This document shows, one piece after another, positions 35,201 through 43,313 of a stretch of DNA of 64,000 bases. The stretch lies in assembly GCF_000160135.1 (NCBI RefSeq), contig NZ_GG729934.1, positions 474,126 to 538,125 on the forward strand, written 5' to 3'. Each line of letters starts with the position of its first letter. Within the stretch, counting starts at the first letter, position 1. The DNA comes from Oribacterium sp. oral taxon 078 str. F0262. GTDB taxonomy: Bacteria > Bacillota > Clostridia > Lachnospirales > Lachnospiraceae. Made by a program: the position numbers and the translations under genes. The notes below the pieces were generated by a model. The model saw nothing but the letters and a program-made list of their open reading frames with translations. It did not search any database and was not told the DNA's origin.

Positions 35201-36235
35201 TTACATCGCCTGATCCGAAGATCGAAGGCTCCGATCCGACTGATTCGAAAACGGATTATTCTCTCCCGGCGCCTCCTCATCCAAGAGCCAGCAGCGGGAG
35301 CGGTGCCCTCTTCCGACCTCGTAAAAGTCCGGAAGCTCCTCCGCACACAGCGCCCTCGCATAGGGGCAGCGCGGCGCGAAGGGACAGCCCTTCGGAGGAT
35401 TCGTCATGTCCGGGGGGGAGCCGGGAATCGGGACCAATCTCCTGCCCCGATCCTGCCTAAGCTGCGGAATAGAGTTTAAAAGCCCCATAGTATAAGGGTG
35501 ATGCGGCGAGGAAAAGACCGCGTCGATCGGCGCCTCCTCCATGATGAGCCCGCCGTAGAGCACCTCCACGCGGTCGCAGAGCTCCGCGACGACACTGAGA
35601 TCATGCGTGATGAAAATGATTCCGGTCCGGTACTCCTTCCTGAGAGCCCTGAGCTCCTTTAGGATCTGATCCTGAATGGTGACATCCAAAGCTGTGGTCG
35701 GCTCATCCGCGATCAGGAGAGCAGGGCGGTTTGCGAGCGCCATCGCGATCATAATGCGCTGCCTCATGCCGCCGGAAAACTCATGCGGAAAGGAGCGGCA
35801 TCGCTTTTCCGCCTCCGGTATCCGCACCCTCCGAAAGAGCTCCAGAGTCTCCCTCCGCCTCTCCTCCCTGCTCTTTTCCGGCTGATGCACCCGTATCATC
35901 TCCTCGACCTGTGTTCCGACCCGGATCAAAGGGTTCAGGGATGACATGGGATCCTGGAATATCATCGCGATCTTCCCTCCGCGGATCTTTCGGAGCTCCC
36001 TCCCGGAGAGCTTCGTCAGATCCCTCCCCTCGAAGGAGATCTCTCCCCCCGTAATCTTCGCATTTTCCGGCAGCAGCCGGAGGATCGACATGCAGCTCAC
36101 GCTTTTCCCGCTGCCGGACTCCCCTACCAGGCCTACGATCTCCCCCTCTTTGACCGAAAAGCTCACGCCCCGCACGGCCTTCACCTCTCCCTGACTTGTG
36201 AAAAAGGAGGTCATCAGATCCTTTATCTTCAGCAT
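35201..36235 (-). CDS. oppD: Oligopeptide ABC transporter ATPase OppD
   Basis: 344 residues from ATG 36235 (GGAGGGGAG upstream), 13 bp past oppC. Walker A GLVGESGSGKSVSCMSI, Q-loop MIFQDPMSSLNPLIRV, signature HEFSGGMRQRIMIAMAL, Walker B LLIADEPTTALDVTIQ and the C-terminal NPPKGCPFAPRCPYARALC peptide-transporter domain. Cytoplasmic partner of OppF. The C-terminal 25 residues after CWLLDEEA are unusual and unconserved. Confidence 0.95.
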   Translation of the reverse strand: MLKIKDLMTSFFTSQGEVKAVRGVSFSVKEGEIVGLVGESGSGKSVSCMSILRLLPENAKITGGEISFEGRDLTKLSGRELRKIRGGKIAMIFQDPMSSLNPLIRVGTQVEEMIRVHQPEKSREERRRETLELFRRVRIPEAEKRCRSFPHEFSGGMRQRIMIAMALANRPALLIADEPTTALDVTIQDQILKELRALRKEYRTGIIFITHDLSVVAELCDRVEVLYGGLIMEEAPIDAVFSSPHHPYTMGLLNSIPQLRQDRGRRLVPIPGSPPDMTNPPKGCPFAPRCPYARALCAEELPDFYEVGRGHRSRCWLLDEEAPGENNPFSNQSDRSLRSSDQAM

Positions 36236-36248
36236 AAGCTCCCCTCCC

Positions 36249-37400
36249 TCACTTTCTGAGCTTCGGATCCAGCGCATCTCTCAGGCCGTCTCCGACGAAA
36301 TTAAAGGCAAACATGATGAGAACGATGACAAAGGCCGGGATAAAGAGCTGATAGGGGCAGGATCTCAGATTTTCCGTCGCATCATTGCACATCGTGCCAA
36401 GACTTGCGAGGGGCGGCTTGAGGCCGATCCCCAGAAAGCCCAGGAAGGCCTCCATAAAGATAGCCGAGGGGATCAGCATGGTCGCAGTGACCAGGATCGC
36501 TCCCATGGCATTGGGGATGAGGTGCCGGAAAAGTATCGTGCTCGTCGAGGAGCCGATCGTCCGCGCCGCCAGCACAAATTCCTGCTGCTTTAGGCTTAGG
36601 ACCTGTCCCCGCACCACGCGCGCCATGCCCACCCAGTAGACAGAGCCCAGGGCCACGATGATGCTGCCAAGGCCCGAGCCGAGAAGCACCATGATCAGGA
36701 TGACATAGAGAGTCAGCGGGATGGTCGAAATGATATCCACGATCCGCATCATGAACTCATCGACATTTCCCCCGAGATAGCCGGAGATGCCGCCGTAGAG
36801 GATCCCGATCAGAAGGTTCACGATCACCGCGACAAAGGCCACGACGAGGGATACCCTGCTTCCGTACATGAGGCGCGTCAGGATATCCCGCCCCAGAGAA
36901 TCCGTGCCGAGAAGATAATCCCGGTTTCGGATCCTCCGGCTTTTCGCGATCACCAGGGTATCGGGATTCACGACGAGATAGGGCTTCTTCCCGTAGTAGA
37001 GTCCGAGCTCCGAGCCCTCGTAGTCGAAGATCAGCATCTGCCTCTCACTGTCCTCCCGGAGCTTGCTCAGCTGCTCTCCGAATTCCCCCTCGGCGGAGAC
37101 TCTCAAAAGCTTCATGCTCTGCGTGATATAAAGCCAGCCATTTCCGTCCGGAGTCTCAAAGACCTTTATCCTCGGGGCGATATTTGCCGCATTGAGGTCC
37201 TGCTCCGAATAGCTTTTCCCCGTAAAAAGGGGCCCGAGGACGGAAAAAAGGACAAGAAGAACGATGATCAAAAAGCCAGCGATCGCCGTCGGCTTTTTTC
37301 GAAAGCGAGACCAGACATCTCCCGCAAAGCTCCGGGTCTTCCGCCATATCCTCTCCCGCTCTTCATTCGTCTGCTGCAAAGCTTCCCAGTTCCTCTTCAT
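36249..37400 (-). CDS. oppC: Oligopeptide ABC transporter permease OppC, with an extracytoplasmic insert
   Basis: 383 residues, about 80 longer than ordinary OppC. The first membrane segment (IAGFLIIVLLVLFSVLGPLF) is followed by an extended loop of about 100 residues (roughly 68-165: NAANIAPRIKVFETPDGNGWLYITQ...KKPYLVVNPDTLVIAK) before the usual HLLGTDSLGRDILTRLMYGSR motif. Then come five more membrane segments and the coupling motif VLAARTIGSSTSTILFRHLIPNAMG. The insert probably contacts OppA or the peptide. GGAGGGACAGAGG precedes the ATG. Confidence 0.93.
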   Translation of the reverse strand: MKRNWEALQQTNEERERIWRKTRSFAGDVWSRFRKKPTAIAGFLIIVLLVLFSVLGPLFTGKSYSEQDLNAANIAPRIKVFETPDGNGWLYITQSMKLLRVSAEGEFGEQLSKLREDSERQMLIFDYEGSELGLYYGKKPYLVVNPDTLVIAKSRRIRNRDYLLGTDSLGRDILTRLMYGSRVSLVVAFVAVIVNLLIGILYGGISGYLGGNVDEFMMRIVDIISTIPLTLYVILIMVLLGSGLGSIIVALGSVYWVGMARVVRGQVLSLKQQEFVLAARTIGSSTSTILFRHLIPNAMGAILVTATMLIPSAIFMEAFLGFLGIGLKPPLASLGTMCNDATENLRSCPYQLFIPAFVIVLIMFAFNFVGDGLRDALDPKLRK

Positions 37401-37412
37401 CCTCTGTCCCTC

Positions 37413-38330
37413 CTAATCATAGCGAATGCGGGGATCGATAAGACAGTAGAAAAGATCCACAAGGAGCGTCATCCCCATTAGAAAGCTCGCGTAGAATATG
37501 GTCACTCCCATGATCGTCGTATAGTCCCGCTGCGAGACGCTGTTCACAAAGTGTACTCCGAGCCCCGGAATCGCGAAGATCTTCTCCACCACGAAGGAAC
37601 CGGTCAGAAGATTCGCGATGGTCGGTCCGAGCACGGTGACGAGCGGGATCAGGGCATTTCGAAGCGCGTGCCGAAATACCACGGCCCCCTCCGTAAGTCC
37701 CTTGGCGCGGGCCGTCCGGATGTAATCCTGCCCCATAACTTCAAGAAGGCTGGAGCGCATGAGGCGCGCCATATAGCTCACGGAATATCCCCCGAGCGCA
37801 ATGACGGGGAGGATATAGCCGGACAGACTCGCAAGACCGTAGGTCGGGAGGAGCTTAAGGCGGAAGGAAAAGCAGTAGATGAGGAGAGATGCGATCACAA
37901 AGGAGGGGATTGTCACGCCGATCGTGGCGAGGCCCATCAAAAGCATGTCCTGCCAGTGCCCGCTTTTTACGGCGGCGAGGATGCCCATGGGAACGGAGGC
38001 GAGAAGGACGAAGAAGAGCGTCGCGAGCCCGAGCCTTCCCGAGACCGGAAAGCCCTCGGCGATGAAATCATTGACCGAGCGTCCCGGATACTTGAAGGAG
38101 GGACCGAAATCTCCCCGCAGTACGCCGCCCAGATAATCAAAAAACTGCTTCGGAAGGGGGTCGCTCAGATGGTACTTTTTGTTCATCGCCGCCTCAATCT
38201 CCGGGGAAACCCGCTTATCTCCCGTAAACGGTCCTCCGGGTATCGCATGCATCACGAGGAAGGTGAGAAGAATCACAAAAAACATGGCGACGATCATCAT
38301 CCCGATTCTTTTTACGATGTAGCGAAGCAT
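37413..38330 (-). CDS. oppB: Oligopeptide ABC transporter permease OppB
   Basis: 305 residues, six membrane segments. N-terminal MLRYIVKRIGMMIVAMFFVILLTFLVMHAIPGGPF and the coupling motif YIRTARAKGLTEGAVVFRHALRNALIPLVT are diagnostic of the OppB/DppB family. It is the first gene of oppBCDFA. The ATG has AGAGGGGG upstream. A promoter candidate lies about 75 bp upstream, next to an 18-bp inverted repeat. Confidence 0.95.
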   Translation of the reverse strand: MLRYIVKRIGMMIVAMFFVILLTFLVMHAIPGGPFTGDKRVSPEIEAAMNKKYHLSDPLPKQFFDYLGGVLRGDFGPSFKYPGRSVNDFIAEGFPVSGRLGLATLFFVLLASVPMGILAAVKSGHWQDMLLMGLATIGVTIPSFVIASLLIYCFSFRLKLLPTYGLASLSGYILPVIALGGYSVSYMARLMRSSLLEVMGQDYIRTARAKGLTEGAVVFRHALRNALIPLVTVLGPTIANLLTGSFVVEKIFAIPGLGVHFVNSVSQRDYTTIMGVTIFYASFLMGMTLLVDLFYCLIDPRIRYD

Positions 38331-38400
38331 CCGAATCCCCCTCTTTACTTTTACGCATTAAATTTATGCCGCATTGCTCTATAAAAGTATATAAAAGAAA

Positions 38401-38427
38401 ATTATCATAGTTTTTTACCGCTGTCAA
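38401..38427 (-). promoter_or_regulatory. Promoter candidate of the opp operon
   Basis: Minus strand: perfect -35 TTGACA (38427-38422), then GATAAT (38406-38401) at a short 15-bp spacing; other -10 choices at 17 bp are poorer. The AT-rich leader that follows supports a promoter here, but the exact -10 is uncertain. Confidence 0.45.
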
Positions 38428-38431
38428 CGGA

Positions 38432-38500
38432 ATTCTAAAGCCCGCCGGGCCCCGGAGAGCACTTTTCCTGCTCCTTCCGGGCCCCGGCGGGCTTTAGAAT
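38432..38500 (-). terminator. Long inverted repeat after focA, probable terminator
   Basis: A perfect 18-bp inverted repeat (38432-38449 with 38483-38500), extended inward by GC-rich partial pairing. It lies 58 bp past the focA stop and ends 5 bp before the opp -35 box. There is no clear U-tract, so it may insulate the two transcription units in some other way. Confidence 0.5.
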
Positions 38501-38558
38501 CTTAGGATTCAGCATTAGAACCGAGGGCCTTTCGGCCCGCTTCAGGGGCAGCCGAAGC

Positions 38559-39410
38559 CTATTTCGCCTCCTTCCTCCTGTAGGCAATCCAGAGCGGCAG
38601 TGCCACGAGAAGCGTCCCTCCGAGCACGTTCCCGATCGTGACCGGGATCAGATTCCCCGTGAAAAGCGTCACCCAGTTGAGAGAGCTGATCTGCTCCTCC
38701 GTGAGTCCGAGATCCATGGCAGCCTTCAGATAGGCGGGGACCGCCTTTGCGAAGATCCCGGCCGGAATATAATACATATTTGCGACGCTGTGCTCAAAGC
38801 CCGAGATCACAAAAAGCATGATCGGAAAAAAGATCGCCCAGAGCTTTCCTCCGATGTCCTTTGCGGCAGTCGCCATCCAGACGGCGAGGCAGACCAGGAA
38901 ATTGCAGAGAACTCCGAGAAGCAGGAAGCAGAAGAAGGAGCCCCCCACCTTGCCCGCGGCGATCTTTATGGTCATGCCTCCAAGCTCCGCTCCCCCGGCC
39001 TTGAGCTGCCCGCTGTTCACCACGATGAGCGCTGTGAAGATGCCTCCTATGAAGTTTCCGATGTAGACAAAGAGCCAGTTCTTCAGCATGGCACTCGCCT
39101 TCACCTCACCGTCCAGCACACCCATGAAGATCAGACTGTTCCCGGTAAAAAGCTCCGCTCCTGCCAATACGACCATCATAAGCCCCGCTCCAAAGACCGC
39201 TCCTGCGATCGTCTTCCCGAGGAAGAAGCTGTCCGGGGAGGCCAGGAGATGGCAGGCCGCAAGGTTCGAGCCCTCCGCGCCAAGCGCGATGAAGATCCCG
39301 GAGAGGATTCCCAGAATCAGCATCTTGACGGTGGAAAGGCTGGTCTTCATCTTTCCCGCCGCGACGGTTTTCTCCGCGATCTCCTTCGGTGTCAAAAACA
39401 GATTGTCCAT
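38559..39410 (-). CDS. focA: Formate/nitrite transporter (FocA/NirC family)
   Basis: 283 residues, six membrane segments of the FNT pentameric channel family. Family pieces: LGILSGIFIALGAEGSNLAAC, GAVFGAGLMMVVLAGAELFTGNSLIFMGVLDG, NWLFVYIGNFIGGIF, GVLCNFLVCLAVWMATAAKD, and FFPIMLFVISGFEHSVANMYYIPAGIF, with the conserved histidine in GFEHSVANM. It probably exports formate made in fermentation. AGGAGG precedes the ATG, with a strong promoter about 175 nt upstream. Confidence 0.94.
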   Translation of the reverse strand: MDNLFLTPKEIAEKTVAAGKMKTSLSTVKMLILGILSGIFIALGAEGSNLAACHLLASPDSFFLGKTIAGAVFGAGLMMVVLAGAELFTGNSLIFMGVLDGEVKASAMLKNWLFVYIGNFIGGIFTALIVVNSGQLKAGGAELGGMTIKIAAGKVGGSFFCFLLLGVLCNFLVCLAVWMATAAKDIGGKLWAIFFPIMLFVISGFEHSVANMYYIPAGIFAKAVPAYLKAAMDLGLTEEQISSLNWVTLFTGNLIPVTIGNVLGGTLLVALPLWIAYRRKEAK

Positions 39411-39593
39411 ACTCTTTTCCTCCTGTAGAAATTCTTAACTGCCAAAAGACCCCCGCGATGCGGTGATCTCAAGCGAAAGCTCCCGGGCGCAGGAGCAAAT
39501 TAAAAAAAGAAGAACTAAAATGTGCCGTGAATCCAGCTCCATTTCTGTGAAAAATTCTCTGTTTTTCTCCCCTTCCGAAGTCCTATAAACCAT
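39411..39593 (-). other. Long 5' leader of focA
   Basis: No gene here. The predicted transcript has about 175 nt before the focA ATG, including an A/T-rich stretch (about 39500-39515) and a GC-rich stem candidate near 39455-39485. It does not match a riboswitch class that I recognise. Confidence 0.4.
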
Positions 39594-39622
39594 ATTATAT
39601 ATAAGAGAAAGCTCCTTGTAAA
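39594..39622 (-). promoter_or_regulatory. Strong sigma-A promoter of focA
   Basis: Minus strand: -35 TTTACA (39622-39617), 17-bp spacer, perfect -10 TATAAT (39599-39594). Eleven of twelve consensus positions match. Confidence 0.8.
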
Positions 39623-39654
39623 CCGGATTCCGGGTGATTTAGGAAAATGTGCAT

Positions 39655-39682
39655 GAAAAAAGCGGCTTTTACGCCGCTTTTC
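39655..39682 (-). terminator. Terminator after the MATE gene
   Basis: Minus strand: AAGCGGC / GCCGCTT stem (7 bp, loop of 6) followed by six U. It begins about 20 bp beyond the MATE stop. The opposite strand also ends in U-rich sequence, so it may work both ways. Confidence 0.8.
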
Positions 39683-39702
39683 CTGTTTTTTAATATATAT
39701 CC

Positions 39703-41064
39703 CTAGGCCATGCCGCTTCTGATCTTTAAACTCCGGAGGCCTTTAAAAAAGGCGGGAACCAGAAAGGCATCCGCACAGATCCAGGCGAGAGGAGAGGCGA
39801 AGCATACCGCCGCATAGCCGAAGAGGGGGACGAAGAGGAAGGCGACCAGGGATCGGGCCGCCATCTCGGCGACACCGGCGAGGACCGCGAGTCCGGAAAA
39901 GCCCATCCCCTGGAGGGAGAAGCGAAAGACATTGACAAGGACCAGCGGGATATAGAATACCGTATTCGCGACGAGATAAAAATGCGCATTCGCGATGACC
40001 TCTCTCTCCCCCGCATCCAGAAAGATCTTCGGGAGCTGTCCTCCGAAGAAGATCGAAAGGAGGCAGATCAGGATCGCATAGATCGAGCCGAGCTTCGTGG
40101 CCTCCAGCACCCCCTCCCGGATCCGGTCGAACTTGAGGGCTCCCACATTCTGACCGGAATAGGTCGCCATCGTCGCCCCCAGGGTGTCGAAGACGCAGCA
40201 GAAGAAATTACTGATCCTTTGCCCCGCGGTGATGGATGCCACCGCGACGGCACCGAGGCCGTTCACTGCCGTCTGGAGGATGACGGAACCGATCGCGGTG
40301 ATCGAGTACTGAAGTCCCATCGGGATCCCCATCCGAAGCAGCGTCCCGCAGCGCTTTCTGCTGATCCTGAGCTCCCCCTCCTCGAAACGGAGGATCGGGA
40401 AGTGACGAATCATATAGAGAAGACAGATCAGCCCGGAAAGACCCTGGGAGAGGACCGTCGCATAGGCCGGTCCGTCCACGCCGAAGCCGAGGAAGGCGAT
40501 CGAGACATAGTCCAGGACGATATTGAGAAGCGCCGCGAAGATCAGGAAGTAGACCGGCGTCTTGGAATCTCCCAGGGAACGGATCACAGAAGCTGTGATA
40601 TTGTAGAGAAAGGTCGTCGGGATGCCGAGAAAGATAATGAAAATGTAGCGATAGGCGTACAGAAAGATATCCTCCGGCGTATTCATCCAGCATAGGATCG
40701 GCCGGGTTAAAAGAGCGATCCAAAGCGTCATCACAGCGGAAAAAATCAGACTGAGCCAGATGATATTTCCGTTATAGCGGCGAAGGCCATAGTAATCCTG
40801 CGCGCCGAAGCGCTGCGCCACCGGAATCGCGAAGCCGGAGCAGACCCCGATCACAAAGCCGTTGATCATGAAATTGATCGCACCCGTGGAACCCACGCCG
40901 GCGAGCGCATCCCTTCCGAGCATCCTCCCCACGATGATGGTATCCACCATACTGTAAAACTGCTGGAACAAAGTCCCGAGCAGCATGGGAAGCGCAAAGC
41001 CGAGGATCAGCTCTCTCGGATTCCCGCTTGTCATATCCCTTGTGACCTGCTTCTTCTCTTCCAT
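39703..41064 (-). CDS. MATE family multidrug/Na+ antiporter
   Basis: 453 residues with 12 membrane segments in two six-helix halves. Start KQVTRDMTSGNPRELILGFALPMLLGTLFQQFYSMVDTIIVGRMLG is the typical MatE N-terminal motif, repeated in the second half by RMGIPMGLQYSITAIGSVILQTAVNGLG. It exports cationic compounds using a Na+ or H+ gradient; the substrate is not predictable. It is 38 bp downstream of fbp in the same direction and may be read from it. Confidence 0.93.
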   Translation of the reverse strand: MEEKKQVTRDMTSGNPRELILGFALPMLLGTLFQQFYSMVDTIIVGRMLGRDALAGVGSTGAINFMINGFVIGVCSGFAIPVAQRFGAQDYYGLRRYNGNIIWLSLIFSAVMTLWIALLTRPILCWMNTPEDIFLYAYRYIFIIFLGIPTTFLYNITASVIRSLGDSKTPVYFLIFAALLNIVLDYVSIAFLGFGVDGPAYATVLSQGLSGLICLLYMIRHFPILRFEEGELRISRKRCGTLLRMGIPMGLQYSITAIGSVILQTAVNGLGAVAVASITAGQRISNFFCCVFDTLGATMATYSGQNVGALKFDRIREGVLEATKLGSIYAILICLLSIFFGGQLPKIFLDAGEREVIANAHFYLVANTVFYIPLVLVNVFRFSLQGMGFSGLAVLAGVAEMAARSLVAFLFVPLFGYAAVCFASPLAWICADAFLVPAFFKGLRSLKIRSGMA

Positions 41065-41102
41065 CTTCCCCCTTCTGCCCCCCGTACCGCGCCGCCTGAG
41101 TC

Positions 41103-43040
41103 CTATGCCTTCTCCCGGATATCTCCGTCCCGATAAGCCTGGAGCAGCTCCTCCAGATCGGAAACCTGCTGCAGGAGCTGTTTTCCGTTGTCGGTCTCTC
41201 CTACTCGGATCCGGCTCTTCATCTGCTCCACAATCTGGATCTCCGGTGTATTTTCCTCTCCCTTTTTGAAATCCTTGTGCTCCGCCAGCGCAAGATGCCG
41301 GGAGTTATAGATCAGCGTATAGCCCGCAATCCCCGTTTTGGAATGATACGCCTTTGAGATGCCGCCGTCAATCACAAAAAGCTTTCCATTCGCCCGGATG
41401 GGACTCTCCCCCTTTCCGGTCTTCACCGGCACATGTCCGTTCACGATATGGCCAAGCTCCGGCTTCACCCCGAACTCCGCGAAGATCTTGTCCGCGCACT
41501 TCTCCTCCTTCGAGAAGCTGTAGTAGGGATTGAAGGGCTCCTTATGGGTCTTCGGGTCCTCGATAAAGCAGTGCTCAAAGGTCGTGATCTTCTCCTTTCC
41601 GAAAAGCGGAGACTTTGGACCGCACCACATATACCAGAAAAAGTCTGTCGCGTAAAGCTTCCCGTTCGGATCGATCTCTCCATCCATGAAATAGGCCTCA
41701 ATCGCCTTTTCATTGAAATAATCCATGAGCGCCTTCCCGGAGAGAGCTCCCCTCTCCGTCTCAAAGGCCATGAACTCCCCGTCCTCCTCCATGGGGATGC
41801 AGCCGTGGTAGAGGATATTGTTGTTCACGACCTTATACATCGATCCGTTCGTAAAGAAGAAATGAATGTGCTTTTTCAGGAGACGCGAGTGCGTAAAGCT
41901 GTAGATGAGGGTCTCCATGAGCTCCTCCTCCTTCTCTGTGAGCCGATACGGATCCTTCGGATCGATAGAGGGGAAATTCCGGTCCCGGAGCTCGTATTCC
42001 TCCCCCTCGATCTCCACCGTTCCCCTCTCAAAGTCGATCTTGTCCAGGAGAAGCCTGTGGTCCAGATGATACTCCGGATGGCGCCGGATCAGCTTCCCCT
42101 CCTCCTTCAGCATAATAATGCTGATCGCCTTGCACATCCTCGCGGCGAGATCCGGATTCACGGAGTCGGAGATATTCTCATCGAGAAGGTGTGTGCGGAA
42201 GCAGAGGCAGGGATCGTCACCGTAGACCTCCTGCGCGTACATCGAGAGAGGACGGATATTGATTCCGTATCCGTCCTCCAGCACATCGAAGGAATTATAG
42301 GAGGTGGCGATCCGAAGGACATTCGCGATGCAGGCGGGATTTCCGCAGGCCGCCCCCATCCAGTCCGCGTCGTGATTTCCCCACTGGATATCGACATCGT
42401 GAAAGTTGATGAGCTCCTCCATGATGAGCTCCGCGTGGGGACCCCGGTCGAAGACGTCTCCGATGATATGCAGACTATCGATCGTCATGTTCTGGATCAG
42501 CTCAGAGAGCGCGATGATGAAGTCCTCTCCCATACGGATATCGATGATGGAACGGAGGATCTCCTGATGATAGAGCTTCTTGTCCTCATCGTCATAGTGG
42601 AGGAGCTCATCGATCGCGTAGGCATAGTCCTTCGGCATCTTCTTCCGGATCTTGGAGCGCGTGTACTTGGAGCTTATAACCTTGCAGATCGCGACCAGCC
42701 GGTTGATCGTGATCTTCTGCCACTCCGGATTTTCCTTCTCCCGGCAATGGGGATTCCCCAGAATCTCCCGCGGATAGTAGATCAGATTCGCAAGTCTCAG
42801 CTGCTCTTCCTCCGAGAGGAGATTGCCGAAGGTCTCATCGATCTTTGCCCTCACCACGCCGGAGGAGCTTCTCATGAGATAGATGAAGGCCTCGCTCTCC
42901 CCGTGGAGATCCGAGAAAAAGTATTCCGTGCCCTTGGGCAGCCCGCAGATCGCCCTTAAGTTGATGATCTCCGCCGCTGCCGCCGTCGCCGTGGGGAACT
43001 GCACCGAAAGCAGCTTAAGATAATCCAGATCTCTTGCCAT
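41103..43040 (-). CDS. fbp: Fructose-1,6-bisphosphatase, class III
   Basis: 645 residues from ATG 43040 (AAGGAGGAAG upstream); the codons up to 43169 are leader. Family pieces: RDLDYLKLLSVQFPTATAAAAEIINLRAI, KGTEYFFSDLHGESEAFIYLM, and the metallophosphatase-like HIIGDVFDRGPHAELIMEEL / WGNHDADWMGAA / NGHVPVK, which set the Firmicute class III enzymes (Mn-dependent calcineurin-like fold) apart from classes I and II. It performs the irreversible gluconeogenic step. Co-directional with the MATE gene and downstream of ftsH, but isolated from it by a terminator. Confidence 0.97.
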   Translation of the reverse strand: MARDLDYLKLLSVQFPTATAAAAEIINLRAICGLPKGTEYFFSDLHGESEAFIYLMRSSSGVVRAKIDETFGNLLSEEEQLRLANLIYYPREILGNPHCREKENPEWQKITINRLVAICKVISSKYTRSKIRKKMPKDYAYAIDELLHYDDEDKKLYHQEILRSIIDIRMGEDFIIALSELIQNMTIDSLHIIGDVFDRGPHAELIMEELINFHDVDIQWGNHDADWMGAACGNPACIANVLRIATSYNSFDVLEDGYGINIRPLSMYAQEVYGDDPCLCFRTHLLDENISDSVNPDLAARMCKAISIIMLKEEGKLIRRHPEYHLDHRLLLDKIDFERGTVEIEGEEYELRDRNFPSIDPKDPYRLTEKEEELMETLIYSFTHSRLLKKHIHFFFTNGSMYKVVNNNILYHGCIPMEEDGEFMAFETERGALSGKALMDYFNEKAIEAYFMDGEIDPNGKLYATDFFWYMWCGPKSPLFGKEKITTFEHCFIEDPKTHKEPFNPYYSFSKEEKCADKIFAEFGVKPELGHIVNGHVPVKTGKGESPIRANGKLFVIDGGISKAYHSKTGIAGYTLIYNSRHLALAEHKDFKKGEENTPEIQIVEQMKSRIRVGETDNGKQLLQQVSDLEELLQAYRDGDIREKA

Positions 43041-43223
43041 GTCTTCCTCCTTCTTCTGAGAGATTCCGTACAGAAGGAACCGTCCGCAGAAAGTGATTCC
43101 GCATGCTTTCCGTCTCCCCCATGCCGCCCCTGATTCCATTCCCGCATGGGGAAGCCCGCTGCGCTGCATGCCTATCCTGATCCCAATGTCAAAAATTTTG
43201 GGAATTAAGCCTCTTGCCCGGAC

Positions 43224-43229
43224 ATTATA
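43224..43229 (-). promoter_or_regulatory. -10 box of a probable fbp promoter
   Basis: Minus strand TATAAT within GGGTATAATG, a perfect -10, with no acceptable -35 at 16-18 bp. It would give a 175-nt leader for fbp that contains TTTTTGACATTGGGA-type sequence near 43190. Confidence 0.4.
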
Positions 43230-43261
43230 CCCTATGCAGGGCTGTTTTTGTTGAAATTAAG

Positions 43262-43292
43262 AAAAAAAGAGCCCTCCCCTTCGGGAGGACTC
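43262..43292 (-). terminator. Rho-independent terminator after ftsH
   Basis: Minus strand: 10-bp stem GAGTCCTCCC / GGGAGGGCTC with a four-base loop, followed by seven U. It starts about 20 bp past the ftsH stop. Confidence 0.92.
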
Positions 43293-43313
43293 TGATAAAA
43301 ATTTGTCACATAT

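Noticed and set aside
41433..42959. 508-codon plus-strand open frame opposite fbp
   Set aside because: Antisense shadow of a full-length class III fructose bisphosphatase, with no domain or start signal of its own.
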